Assembly (NCBI RefSeq): GCF_000260115.1
Contig: NZ_JH651379.1
Span: 1,054,001 to 1,118,000 of the forward strand
Direction of reading: 5' to 3'
DNA from: Galbibacter orientalis DSM 19592
Lineage (GTDB): Bacteria > Bacteroidota > Bacteroidia > Flavobacteriales > Flavobacteriaceae
DNA length: 64,000 nt
The position numbers and the translations under genes were made by a program. A model generated the notes under the pieces. The model ran no database searches and had not been told where the DNA came from. It saw only the letters and a list, made by a program, of their open reading frames with translations. Below, one piece after another: positions 8,992-17,206 of this stretch; position 1 is the stretch's first letter, and each line of letters begins with the position of its first letter.

Positions 8992-9021
8992 ATTTTTGCT
9001 GAACACTTTAAGCCTAATGTT

Positions 9022-9456
9022 GTGGAAAAAAGAATACTGTTTCTATGTACAGGAAATTACTATCGGAGTAGGTTTGCAGAAATTCTATTTAACTATTTAG
9101 CGGAAAAACAAGAGTTGCCTTACAAAGCGTTCTCTAAAGGCTTACGTTTATCAAAACGAAATAAAGGGCCACTTTCTGTGTATACTGAAGATTATTTAAC
9201 TACTCTTGATATAAATATATCGGGACATCTTAGAATGCCAATTCCAGTTTCAAGTGATGATTTTGAGTATTACCACCAAATTATTGCAATGGATGAAAAA
9301 GAACATCGTGCTTTAATGAAAACGTATTTTCCGGCAGCGGAGGATAACATAGAGTATTGGTCGTTTGCCGACGATTATATAGAAGCTCCAGCGCAAGTAT
9401 TGCCAAAATTAGAAGGAAAAGTTCGTAATTTTGTAGCGCATTTAAAAAAAGAATAG
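9022..9456 (+). CDS. Low-molecular-weight protein tyrosine phosphatase-like protein
   Basis: From the proposed GTG start at 9022 the protein has 144 residues and begins MEKRILFLCTGNYYRSR. The CX5R phosphatase loop (Cys9 to Arg15, then Ser16) opens the protein as in LMW-PTP and arsenate-reductase relatives. The C-terminal SFADDYIEAP may carry the catalytic aspartate. The same frame is open from an ATG at 8977, but that codon lies in the loop of the preceding terminator and would add an N-terminus ahead of beta-strand 1 that the family lacks. Substrate (phosphotyrosine or other) is unknown. Confidence 0.78.
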   Translation: MEKRILFLCTGNYYRSRFAEILFNYLAEKQELPYKAFSKGLRLSKRNKGPLSVYTEDYLTTLDINISGHLRMPIPVSSDDFEYYHQIIAMDEKEHRALMKTYFPAAEDNIEYWSFADDYIEAPAQVLPKLEGKVRNFVAHLKKE

Positions 9457-9599
9457 TTGAGGTTTTACAACTCGGATAGCGTATAATTAATTTAAGACTG
9501 TATTGAAGTTGTAACTTAGTATATCAAGCAAAATTTTATAATATATTCTCGAGATTCTTCGGGAACTTAGTGAAAGAATAATTATTTCTGAAAATTAGA

Positions 9600-10334
9600 A
9601 TGAGAAAGATTTTAGCATATCCACTTACAGTTATCTATTTTATTTTCTTCGGACTTATATTGGTGATTTTTCATCCAATCCAATGGTTTTGTTTTAATGT
9701 TTTTGGATACCAAGCCCATAAAAAAAGCGTTGATGCCCTTAATTACTGTTTAACATATTCGCTCTTGCTTTTAGGAAATAGAGTGAGCTTTAGAAATAAG
9801 TATAAAATAGCTACCGATAAACCTTGTATTGTTGTTGCCAATCATCAAAGTATGTATGATATATCTCCTATTATTTGGAATATGCGTAATCATCACCCAA
9901 AGTTTATCAGTAAAAAAGAACTAGGGAAAGGGATTCCTAGTATTTCATATAATTTGAGACATGGTGGTTCTGCTTTAATCGACAGAAAAGATAGAGATCA
10001 AGCCTTAAAAGCCATTATTAACCTTGCTAATTACGCAAAGGAGAATAACCGTTCGGTAGTTATATTTCCTGAAGGAACCCGTAGTAGAGATGGGAAGCCT
10101 AAGCCTTTTCAAACGGGCGGATTAAAAATATTATTGAAAAAACTACCCGATGCTCAAGTTGTGCCTATTTCTATAAATAATTCATGGAAAACCCTTCGTT
10201 ATGGAAAATTCCCAATGGGGATAGGGGCGCATTTAACTTTTGATGTGCATGAGCCAATGGGAGCTAGAGACCTTCCGTTGGAAGAACTTATCGCTAAAAT
10301 AGAAACCACAATTAGTAGTAATATTAATTATTAA
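9600..10334 (+). CDS. plsC: 1-acyl-sn-glycerol-3-phosphate acyltransferase
   Basis: Membrane enzyme that acylates lysophosphatidate to phosphatidate in phospholipid synthesis. It has 244 residues: an N-terminal hydrophobic segment (8-30), the catalytic NHX4D motif as NHQSMYD (His82, Asp87) and the substrate-binding FPEGTRSRDG (156-165). The gene is followed after 15 bp by the HD-domain gene, so the two are probably co-transcribed. Confidence 0.93.
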   Translation: MRKILAYPLTVIYFIFFGLILVIFHPIQWFCFNVFGYQAHKKSVDALNYCLTYSLLLLGNRVSFRNKYKIATDKPCIVVANHQSMYDISPIIWNMRNHHPKFISKKELGKGIPSISYNLRHGGSALIDRKDRDQALKAIINLANYAKENNRSVVIFPEGTRSRDGKPKPFQTGGLKILLKKLPDAQVVPISINNSWKTLRYGKFPMGIGAHLTFDVHEPMGARDLPLEELIAKIETTISSNINY

Positions 10335-10349
10335 TAAGGAACTCGTTTA

Positions 10350-11006
10350 ATGAAAAATACCGATGTAATAGAGCAGACTATTGCTTTTGTAAAAGAAACC
10401 TTGAAAGATGCTGAAGGCGGACACGATTGGTTTCATATTCAAAGAGTTTTTAAAAATTCACTTTTAATAGCTAAAGATGAGACTAAAGCAGATCCTCTAG
10501 TGGTGGGGCTTGGTGCTTTATTGCACGACATTGCCGATGCTAAATTTTACAATGGGGATGAAACAGTAGGACCTAAAATAGCAAGTACATTCTTGAAAAG
10601 TATTAATGTGGAGGAAGCTATAATTGAACATGTAATTAATATTATCGAAAATATATCTTTTAAGGGAGGTAATTTTGAGCAGAAATTCAACTCTTTGGAG
10701 TTAGATATTGTCCAAGATGCAGATAGATTGGATGCTATAGGTGCTATTGGTATTGCCAGATGTTTTAACTATGGAGGATTTAAAAACCGTAAACTATATG
10801 ATCCTGCCATTCCTCCAAAGTTGAATATGACTAGAGAGGAGTACAAAAAAAATGACGCTCCAACGATTAACCATTTCTATGAAAAGCTTTTATTGCTAAA
10901 GGATAAAATGAATACCAAATCGGGAAAAAAATTAGCTCAAAAGCGCCATGACTACATGGAAACGTTTTTAAAGCAATTTTACGATGAAGTAAATGGTGTT
11001 GTTTAG
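10350..11006 (+). CDS. HD-domain metal-dependent phosphohydrolase
   Basis: A 218-residue cytosolic protein of the YedJ-like HD family. Metal-binding residues are visible: His29 in GHDWFH, His59-Asp60 in LGALLHDIAD, and the Asp in VQDADRLDAIG. Such proteins hydrolyse phosphomonoesters or nucleotides, but the substrate cannot be read from sequence. It lies 15 bp behind plsC, and a bidirectional terminator (11064-11097) follows. Confidence 0.88.
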   Translation: MKNTDVIEQTIAFVKETLKDAEGGHDWFHIQRVFKNSLLIAKDETKADPLVVGLGALLHDIADAKFYNGDETVGPKIASTFLKSINVEEAIIEHVINIIENISFKGGNFEQKFNSLELDIVQDADRLDAIGAIGIARCFNYGGFKNRKLYDPAIPPKLNMTREEYKKNDAPTINHFYEKLLLLKDKMNTKSGKKLAQKRHDYMETFLKQFYDEVNGVV

Positions 11007-11063
11007 TTCGATCTACACTTATCCATAAATATTTAGTGATTTATGGGAGTGTTTTATCTAAAA

Positions 11064-11097
11064 GAGCAAAGTCGATAAATTTATTTCGACTTTGCTC
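11064..11097. terminator. Bidirectional terminator between convergent genes
   Basis: Perfect 12-bp arms GAGCAAAGTCGA (11064-11075) and TCGACTTTGCTC (11086-11097) enclose a 10-nt AT loop. It is placed between the ends of the HD gene (plus) and the enoyl-CoA hydratase gene (minus). Confidence 0.8.
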
Positions 11098-11113
11098 CTA
11101 AAGACAAATATTA

Positions 11114-11890
11114 TTATTTTCCAGGGAAGTTTGCTTTTCTTTTTTCTAAAAAAGCGGTAGTTCCTTCTTTGAAATCGTCAGTTCCAAAACATTCTCCAAA
11201 CGATTCTATTTCTTTTTTGTAACCATTGTTGTTGTAGCCAGCATTTATAGAATTAATAGCAGCTGCAATAGCTACGGGAGAATTGTTTATAATTTTTGTA
11301 GCTATTTTTTTACAACAAGGAATTAGGAGTTCTTGCGCCACCATTTGGTTAATTAATCCAGACATTAACGCTTGTTCTGTGCCAATCATGCCTGCGGTTA
11401 AAATCATTTCCATGGCACGTCCTTTTCCAACTAGTTGAGGAAGGCGTTGTGTACCTCCATATCCTGGAATTACTCCTAAAGAGGTTTCTGGCAATCCCAT
11501 ACGTGCATGATCGCTTGCTATTCTAAAATGGCATGCCATAGCCAATTCTAATCCGCCTCCTAAGGCAAAACCATTAATGGCAGCAATTACTGGAGTTTGC
11601 ATTCTTTCTACCTGATTGAATAGCAATTCTTGTCCTTTAGCGGCAAGTTGAGAGCCTTCGTAAACCGAATAATTAGCAAACTCGGCAATATCTGCACCTG
11701 CAACAAAAGCTTTTTCTCCAGCACCAGTAATAATAATTACTCGTACGTCTTCATCTTCATCTAAATCTTTAAATGCATGATGGAGTTCTTCAATAGTAGC
11801 TTTATTTAATGCATTTAGTTTTTTTGGTCTGTTGATGGTAATTAAACCAATTTGGTCTTCAATTTCAATCAAAATGTTTTCAAAATCCAT
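11114..11890 (-). CDS. Enoyl-CoA hydratase/isomerase (crotonase family)
   Basis: A 258-residue cytosolic crotonase, the usual length for short-chain enoyl-CoA hydratase. The oxyanion-hole segments AGADIAEF and GGGLELAMAC are present, and both catalytic glutamates can be matched (in GGGLELA and in GLPETSLGVIPGYGGTQRL). Hydratase activity is therefore more likely than an isomerase or lyase role. It starts 12 bp after the histidine kinase stop, implying one transcript. Confidence 0.9.
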   Translation of the reverse strand: MDFENILIEIEDQIGLITINRPKKLNALNKATIEELHHAFKDLDEDEDVRVIIITGAGEKAFVAGADIAEFANYSVYEGSQLAAKGQELLFNQVERMQTPVIAAINGFALGGGLELAMACHFRIASDHARMGLPETSLGVIPGYGGTQRLPQLVGKGRAMEMILTAGMIGTEQALMSGLINQMVAQELLIPCCKKIATKIINNSPVAIAAAINSINAGYNNNGYKKEIESFGECFGTDDFKEGTTAFLEKRKANFPGK

Positions 11891-11902
11891 AGCTGTTTTT
11901 TT

Positions 11903-13372
11903 TTATTCAGAATGCGACTTAAATTTAGGAAAAGAAACTGTAAAAACAGTGCCTTTATCTAAAACAGACGACATACATATATGTCCGTTATACGTTTCTA
12001 CAATATTTTTTACCATACCTAAACCTAATCCCATACCGCTAGTTTTGGTAGTAAATTTAGGTTCGAATATTTTTTCTTGATTTTCTTCAGCAATCCCAAT
12101 CCCATTATCGGCAATAGAAATTTTTATAGTATCTTTTTCAGAATATACGTTTACAACAATTTTACCTTCTCTGTCTTCTGGAATTGCTTGAATAGCATTT
12201 TTAACTAAATTGGTAATAACTCTTATGAGTTGTGTACGGTCTAGTTTGGCAGTAATTTCTTTTTCATCAGCAATAAAACTTATATAGTCTTCATTAAAAA
12301 TATCTACAGAAAGTCTAACCACTTCAATAACGTTGAGGGTTTCATTTTGTTGGGCTGGCATATTTGCAAAACTTCCAAAAGCAGAAGCAATATTGCTCAT
12401 AGTATCGATTTGCTGAATAAGGGTTTTGGAGAATTCTTCTATTTTATGTTTTGCATTTTCATCGTTGGGGTCAAATTTACGTTGGAAACTCTGGACACTT
12501 AATCGCATTGGAGTAAGCGGATTTTTAATTTCGTGCGCTACTTGTTTAGCCATTTCTCGCCAAGCTTGCTCTCTTTCGCTTTTTGCCAAAAGAGTGGCGC
12601 TATTTTCCAACTCGTCAATCATGCCATTATAAGCATCTACTAAGGCGCCGATTTCTTCACTTGGGTCGTCCAAATAAATTTTTTGATTACGTCTGCTAAG
12701 TCTAGTTTGATATAATTTCTCACTAATAGCTTTTAAGGAACGGGTAATATATTTTGAAATAATATAGGCTAGCATAACTGCCAAAACCAACAATAAAATA
12801 TAGACAGCAGCTAAGCGAAGTAAGAATTCTTTTAACTCATCGGTATTAAAGGTGTCGTCCTCGTAATAGGGAATGTGGAGAATTCCGATAGGTTTGAATT
12901 TAGGATCTAAAATATAGCTGTAAGACGATTGAAATCTGTCTCCCGCAGCTTTTGTTTTTTCTACATATCGTTTGGTTATACTCGATGATAAACCATGAAT
13001 TATTGCTTGGTCTAGCTTGCCATAATCATTGGCTGCTTCAATTCTAGGCTTGGAACTTATAATGAGATTTCCTTCGAGATCGTATACATTAAAATTAATA
13101 TCTAATACATCAGACGCCTCGTAAATAGCATGTTTGTACTCTAAAATATACTTTAAATTCTCCGTCTTTACTTCCCAAGTGGTATTTTTTAAGATATAAT
13201 CAATTTGAGCGTTAAGTTGGTCTTCTTTACGTTGGAGGTATTCTTTGTGGTAATCTTCTGCCTGATCTTTGTACTGAAATATTGTTACCCCTGCAATGAG
13301 TACAGAAGCTAAAATCACTATAAAAATCATAGTGATAAAAATGCGAGTACGAAGCGATAATTTATTGTACAC
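11903..13372 (-). CDS. Sensor histidine kinase, NtrY-like, without adjacent response regulator
   Basis: A 489-residue inner-membrane kinase: TM1 about 11-33, a periplasmic sensor 34-185, TM2 186-207, HAMP about 208-262, then the phosphoacceptor box with His280 in MAKQVAHEIKNPLTP. The HATPase region has the N box NLVKNAIQAIPE, G1 DNGIGI and G2 GMGLGLGMV. No response regulator lies nearby, so it is an orphan. Its operon partner is the enoyl-CoA hydratase gene downstream. Confidence 0.93.
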   Translation of the reverse strand: MYNKLSLRTRIFITMIFIVILASVLIAGVTIFQYKDQAEDYHKEYLQRKEDQLNAQIDYILKNTTWEVKTENLKYILEYKHAIYEASDVLDINFNVYDLEGNLIISSKPRIEAANDYGKLDQAIIHGLSSSITKRYVEKTKAAGDRFQSSYSYILDPKFKPIGILHIPYYEDDTFNTDELKEFLLRLAAVYILLLVLAVMLAYIISKYITRSLKAISEKLYQTRLSRRNQKIYLDDPSEEIGALVDAYNGMIDELENSATLLAKSEREQAWREMAKQVAHEIKNPLTPMRLSVQSFQRKFDPNDENAKHKIEEFSKTLIQQIDTMSNIASAFGSFANMPAQQNETLNVIEVVRLSVDIFNEDYISFIADEKEITAKLDRTQLIRVITNLVKNAIQAIPEDREGKIVVNVYSEKDTIKISIADNGIGIAEENQEKIFEPKFTTKTSGMGLGLGMVKNIVETYNGHICMSSVLDKGTVFTVSFPKFKSHSE

Positions 13373-13516
13373 AGACTAAATTTTTCCTCATGGATTAGTT
13401 TAAAAATGCAATTACTGAAACTAATTTCACCCTAAATATAACAATAATTACGCCAAGAAATAGCCCTTGTAAAGCGTGTCTTTTGTTTTATTGCTGAAGT
13501 TTTAAAAATGAAGCGT

Positions 13517-14125
13517 TTATTCTGCTATTTTATCGTGTACTTTAGTGTGCTTTCCGCCGTTCCAAACAGTTAAAATATCGGTACCTACTTGAGCGCCACT
13601 TCCTGCGGCAATAGTAAACTGACTGCGCCCACCAGCTAGCGTTCCAGCTACATACAATCCTTCTGTAATTAAATGATTGTTGTTTTTAAGTTGGATTCTA
13701 TTTTTATCAGCAGGACTTAAAGCATGTGGTTCTATGTAGTGTTTCAAACCATCTATGTCAAACATATCGGTATATCCCAATGCAACTACTATAATCTTAG
13801 CTTCGTAACTTTTTTTATTGGTAATAACGGTATAAATCCCTTTTTTTTCTTCAACAGAAAGAACTTTTTCATTTTCAATTTGAAGAACTTCTGGGTATAA
13901 ATTAGCAAGTTGTTCTTTACCTTCCTTTAAAATTTGTGCTCCTGTAGTTCCTGGTGCAATACCTAAAACATTATTAAACAAAGCCGATTGTAGGTGAGAT
14001 GCTTTTTGATGCATTACAATACCTACTTTTTTATCTTTTGCATAGGGGGCTTTTTTTGCAGAACCCAGTACAAGCGCACATTGCATTCCAGCAGCTCCAC
14101 CTCCAATAATTAAAGCGTCTAACAT
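13517..14125 (-). CDS. Short FAD-binding oxidoreductase, thioredoxin-reductase-like, lacking the NADPH domain
   Basis: A 202-residue flavoprotein. The N-terminal FAD motif is IIGGGAAGM (about 6-14) and the C-terminal FAD-contacting motif is LYVAGTLAGGRSQFTIAAGSG. Compared with thioredoxin reductase (about 310-320 residues) it lacks the inserted NADPH-binding domain and the CxxC redox pair. The reductant is therefore unclear. The start codon overlaps the stop of the upstream 67-residue gene by one base (TAATG), which suggests translational coupling. Confidence 0.8.
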   Translation of the reverse strand: MLDALIIGGGAAGMQCALVLGSAKKAPYAKDKKVGIVMHQKASHLQSALFNNVLGIAPGTTGAQILKEGKEQLANLYPEVLQIENEKVLSVEEKKGIYTVITNKKSYEAKIIVVALGYTDMFDIDGLKHYIEPHALSPADKNRIQLKNNNHLITEGLYVAGTLAGGRSQFTIAAGSGAQVGTDILTVWNGGKHTKVHDKIAE

Positions 14126-14328
14126 TACTCTTTTTCTTTAACTTTTTGCTGAATTTTTTTTGACTGATAAAAAATCATTAATAGTAGGATAGCGCAAAAT
14201 GCAGCTATAATTCCAATTACAGCAATAAGACTATCTCCAGCAAAAGGATTATTTAGATCCAACATTGTTACGTTAAACCCTATCATGGCTACTGCAACTA
14301 AAATAAGTATAATTGTTAAAGCTTTCAT
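14125..14328 (-). CDS. Small two-helix membrane protein, unknown function
   Basis: A 67-residue protein with two hydrophobic segments (about 4-24 and 33-56) and a lysine-rich tail (SKKIQQKVKEKE), predicting both termini in the cytosol. No family was recognised. It lies 27 bp after marC, and its stop codon shares one base with the start of the flavoprotein gene, so it sits in a three-gene operon. It may link the flavoprotein to the membrane, but that is only an inference from position. Confidence 0.7.
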   Translation of the reverse strand: MKALTIILILVAVAMIGFNVTMLDLNNPFAGDSLIAVIGIIAAFCAILLLMIFYQSKKIQQKVKEKE

Positions 14329-14355
14329 CCGAAGTGAGATTTGAAATATTTTAAT

Positions 14356-14928
14356 TTAAAATAAACCTGTTACGTTACTAGCAAATAACTTAACAGAAAT
14401 GGCTAGCAAAATTACACCAAAAATTTTACGAATCACAGCCAATCCAGATTTACCTAGAATCTTTCCAATTCTGCTAGAAGATTTTAGCACAGCATATACT
14501 ATAATTATATTGATAATAATAGCCAAAATAATATTTTCTACATGGTATTCTGCTCGTAAAGATAATAAGGTTGTCATTGTTCCAGCTCCAGCAATTAAAG
14601 GGAATGCTAGCGGTACAATAGAAGCAGTTTCTGGAGCATCATCTTTATAAAGGGAGATTCCTAAAATCATTTCTATAGCTAAAAAGAACAGGATAAAAGA
14701 ACCTGCTACCGCAAAAGAATTGACATCAATCCCAATAAGTTTTAAAATCTCTTCTCCAATAAATAGGAAAGCAATCATAATAACAGCAGCAACAATAGAA
14801 GCTTTTTCAGATTGAATATGACCTACTTTATTCCTTAAGTCTACTATAATTGGCACATTTCCAACAATATCGATAACTGCGAAAAGGATCATTCCGGCAG
14901 TAGCTATTTCTTTGATGCTAAAATTCAT
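14356..14928 (-). CDS. MarC family integral membrane protein
   Basis: A 190-residue protein with about six hydrophobic helices and MarC-family features (FAVIDIVGNVPIIVDL, a mid-protein SFILFFLAIEMILGI and PLAFPLIAGAGTMTTLL). Despite the name, MarC proteins are not established antibiotic-resistance factors, and the substrate is unknown. It is first in an operon with a small membrane protein and a flavoprotein, with a -7 element at 14954-14961. Confidence 0.9.
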   Translation of the reverse strand: MNFSIKEIATAGMILFAVIDIVGNVPIIVDLRNKVGHIQSEKASIVAAVIMIAFLFIGEEILKLIGIDVNSFAVAGSFILFFLAIEMILGISLYKDDAPETASIVPLAFPLIAGAGTMTTLLSLRAEYHVENIILAIIINIIIVYAVLKSSSRIGKILGKSGLAVIRKIFGVILLAISVKLFASNVTGLF

Positions 14929-14953
14929 TTCTTACAGATTTTGAAAATCGCTG

Positions 14954-14961
14954 CAAAGCTA
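14954..14961 (-). promoter_or_regulatory. -7 promoter element for the marC operon
   Basis: TAGCTTTG on the minus strand matches TAnnTTTG, 25 nt before the ATG at 14928. Confidence 0.5.
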
Positions 14962-15041
14962 TAAATAACTAATTGATTTATAGTGGTAAAATAGATTAAA
15001 AAATAGCGAATTTTTTTACACTTTCAGCCCATCAAAAATGG

Positions 15042-15049
15042 TATATTTG
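15042..15049 (+). promoter_or_regulatory. -7 promoter element 4 nt before the DUF3109 start codon
   Basis: TATATTTG matches TAnnTTTG with only four bases before the ATG at 15054, which predicts a leaderless or nearly leaderless mRNA. Confidence 0.5.
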
Positions 15050-15053
15050 CAGC

Positions 15054-15623
15054 ATGTTTCAATTAGGAAAAACCATAGTATCCGAAGAGATTTTGGAGAA
15101 CGATTTTGTATGCAACCTGTCGGCTTGCAAAGGTGCTTGTTGTGTAGATGGAGAGGCGGGAGCCCCAGTAGAAGATGAGGAAACGAAAATCTTAGAAGAG
15201 ATTTTCCCTAAGGTAAAACCTTTTTTACGCAAAGAAGGCATTGAAGCTATTGAGCGCGATGGAACCTTTGTAAAAGGGGAAGATGGAGAGTGGGAAACGC
15301 CTTTGGTAAATGGAAGTGAATGTGCATATGTTACTTTTTCCGACAATGGAACTGCCTTGTGCGGTATTGAACAGGCATATAATGCGGGAGAAGTTTCTTG
15401 GAAAAAACCAATTTCTTGCTATCTATATCCTGTTAGAATAAAACAATATCAAGAGTTTGCTGCTGTGAATTATCATAAATGGCATATTTGTGATGATGCT
15501 TGTTCTCTAGGAAAAGAACTTCAAGTGCCTGTATACAAATTTGTAAAAGATGCTTTGATTGAAAAATTTGGAGAAGCATGGTATTCAGAATTAGAAGAAG
15601 TAGCCAAAGATTTGGGGCATTAA
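15054..15623 (+). CDS. DUF3109 family cysteine-rich protein
   Basis: A 189-residue protein of the DUF3109 family, common in Bacteroidota. The N-terminal DFVCNLSACKGACCVDGEAGAPV holds clustered cysteines, followed by SECAYVTF, CGIEQAYNAG, ISCYLYPVR and HICDDACSLG. The cysteine pattern resembles the YkgJ-type clusters thought to bind zinc or iron-sulfur. Biochemical role is unknown. It is divergent from the marC operon and apparently monocistronic. Confidence 0.9.
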   Translation: MFQLGKTIVSEEILENDFVCNLSACKGACCVDGEAGAPVEDEETKILEEIFPKVKPFLRKEGIEAIERDGTFVKGEDGEWETPLVNGSECAYVTFSDNGTALCGIEQAYNAGEVSWKKPISCYLYPVRIKQYQEFAAVNYHKWHICDDACSLGKELQVPVYKFVKDALIEKFGEAWYSELEEVAKDLGH

Positions 15624-16111
15624 TCTCTTGTGGATATTTTTAAATTCCTGAACTTTGTTGTTAGCTTATTTTGAGGTGGTTAATTTTAGACAATATATTT
15701 TGACTAATTACTTAAAAAGTTTCTTACATTTTCTAAACAGGCTATTATATTTTTTCATAATTTTTATTTCAGAAAAAGTATTTAAAATTCAATTTTTTTT
15801 ACAGCACCTCTAGCGTTATTTTTATGTTGCTGAAAGTCATTGGTTTAATGTTTTTGGCTGATTATCGCAACATTGCAAAATATTCTAACGTTGTTTTTTG
15901 TTTAAAAAATGCTTATTTCAACAAATTGATTAACAATGCCTTAACATCCCTTTGTTTATCAGCGCTTAACATACATTTCAACAGTGCATGTTAAAAACTT
16001 TTAAAATTATTAATGTTAATAACCTTTCAATTTCGCCGTCATTTTTCAATCTTTGTTAGTCCCAGGTCACAAGAAATTTTCAAATAATAAAACGCTTAAA
16101 ATCAGTAAGAA
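15624..16111. other. Long upstream region of nrdBA
   Basis: A 488-bp AT-rich stretch without a credible ORF. It contains an inverted repeat at 15966-15994 (separate entry) about 120 bp before nrdB and probably the nrd promoter. No exact TAnnTTTG was found close to nrdB. CAATTTCG at 16028-16035 is the nearest partial match. Confidence 0.55.
15966..15994. promoter_or_regulatory. Inverted repeat upstream of nrdB, candidate operator
   Basis: TTAACATACA (15966-15975) and TGCATGTTAA (15985-15994) are 10-bp arms with one mismatch around a 9-nt centre. It does not match the usual NrdR box spacing, so the regulator is undetermined. Confidence 0.35.
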
Positions 16112-17092
16112 ATGTCAACAGCTATAGAACCAATTTTACAAGAGAACAAAGACAGATTTGTTATTTTTCCAATTCAACACCACGATATCTGGGAATGGTA
16201 TAAAAAACAAGAAGCATGTTTTTGGACTGCTGAGGAAATTGATTTACACCAAGATTTAACAGATTGGAATAATAAGTTAAATGATGATGAGCGTTATTTT
16301 ATAAAACATATTCTAGCGTTTTTTGCAGCATCAGATGGAATTGTAAATGAAAATTTAGCAGAGAATTTTGTAAATGAAGTGCAATATTCTGAAGCTAAAT
16401 TCTTTTATGGCTTCCAGATTATGATGGAAAATATTCATTCAGAAACATATTCATTGTTAATTGACACTTATGTGAAGAATGAAAAAGAAAAAGGACAACT
16501 TTTTAAAGCAATTGAAAACTTTCCTGCAATTAAGAAAAAAGCAGATTGGGCTTTAAAATGGATTGAGTCTCCAAGTTTTGCAGAACGATTAATTGCCTTT
16601 GCTGCTGTTGAGGGAATTTTCTTTTCTGGAGCTTTCTGTTCTATTTTCTGGTTGAAAAAACGTGGTCTAATGCCAGGATTAACATTTTCAAACGAATTAA
16701 TTTCTCGTGACGAAGGGATGCATTGCGACTTTGCAGTTCATCTTCACAATACACACTTGAAGAATAAAGTAAGCAAGGAACGTATTAAAGAAATTATTGT
16801 TGAAGCATTAGACATCGAAAGAGAGTTTATTACCGAATCCCTCCCTGCAAGTTTAATTGGAATGAATGCTAAATTAATGACTCAGTATTTGGAATTTGTT
16901 ACCGATAGACTTCTAGTAGAAATGGAATGTGAGAAAATTTATAATTCTACCAATCCTTTTGATTTTATGGATATGATTTCGCTTCAAGGAAAAACTAATT
17001 TCTTTGAAAAAAGAGTTTCAGAATACCAAAAAGCGGGAGTTTTAAGCAAAGATGACGAAGATCAGAAAATAAGCTTCGACGCAGATTTTTAA
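16112..17092 (+). CDS. nrdB: Ribonucleoside-diphosphate reductase small (radical) subunit, class I
   Basis: A 326-residue diiron subunit that generates the tyrosyl radical for NrdA. The motif ENIHSETY holds Glu106, His109 and the radical tyrosine Tyr113, matching E115/H118/Y122 of the E. coli protein. Further ligand motifs are [10 protein letters not shown] and [10 protein letters not shown] normal Tyr site argues against the Tyr-less manganese or leucine subclasses. nrdA follows after 114 bp containing two hairpins. Confidence 0.96.
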   Translation: MSTAIEPILQENKDRFVIFPIQHHDIWEWYKKQEACFWTAEEIDLHQDLTDWNNKLNDDERYFIKHILAFFAASDGIVNENLAENFVNEVQYSEAKFFYGFQIMMENIHSETYSLLIDTYVKNEKEKGQLFKAIENFPAIKKKADWALKWIESPSFAERLIAFAAVEGIFFSGAFCSIFWLKKRGLMPGLTFSNELISRDEGMHCDFAVHLHNTHLKNKVSKERIKEIIVEALDIEREFITESLPASLIGMNAKLMTQYLEFVTDRLLVEMECEKIYNSTNPFDFMDMISLQGKTNFFEKRVSEYQKAGVLSKDDEDQKISFDADF

Positions 17093-17110
17093 ACAACGAT
17101 ATATTTAATA

Positions 17111-17168
17111 GGAGGCAACTCCGTAAATAAAAAATACACCTTAGTTCAAGTCTTGGGAAAACTTGAAC
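17111..17168 (+). promoter_or_regulatory. Two consecutive hairpins between nrdB and nrdA
   Basis: Hairpin 1 is GGAG-GCAA-CTCC (17111-17122), closed by a GNRA tetraloop. Hairpin 2 is GTTCAAGT (17144-17151)/ACTTGAAC (17161-17168) with a 9-nt loop. Neither is followed by a T-run, so they are not ordinary terminators. RNA processing or mRNA stabilisation in the intercistronic region is possible. Confidence 0.45.
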
Positions 17169-17206
17169 AGGACTAACTATCCTTTAACTTTAAAATTTTG
17201 TAGCGT

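Noticed and set aside
14356-14928. Antibiotic-resistance role for MarC
   Set aside because: The name is historical. No efflux or regulatory genes of a resistance locus are present.
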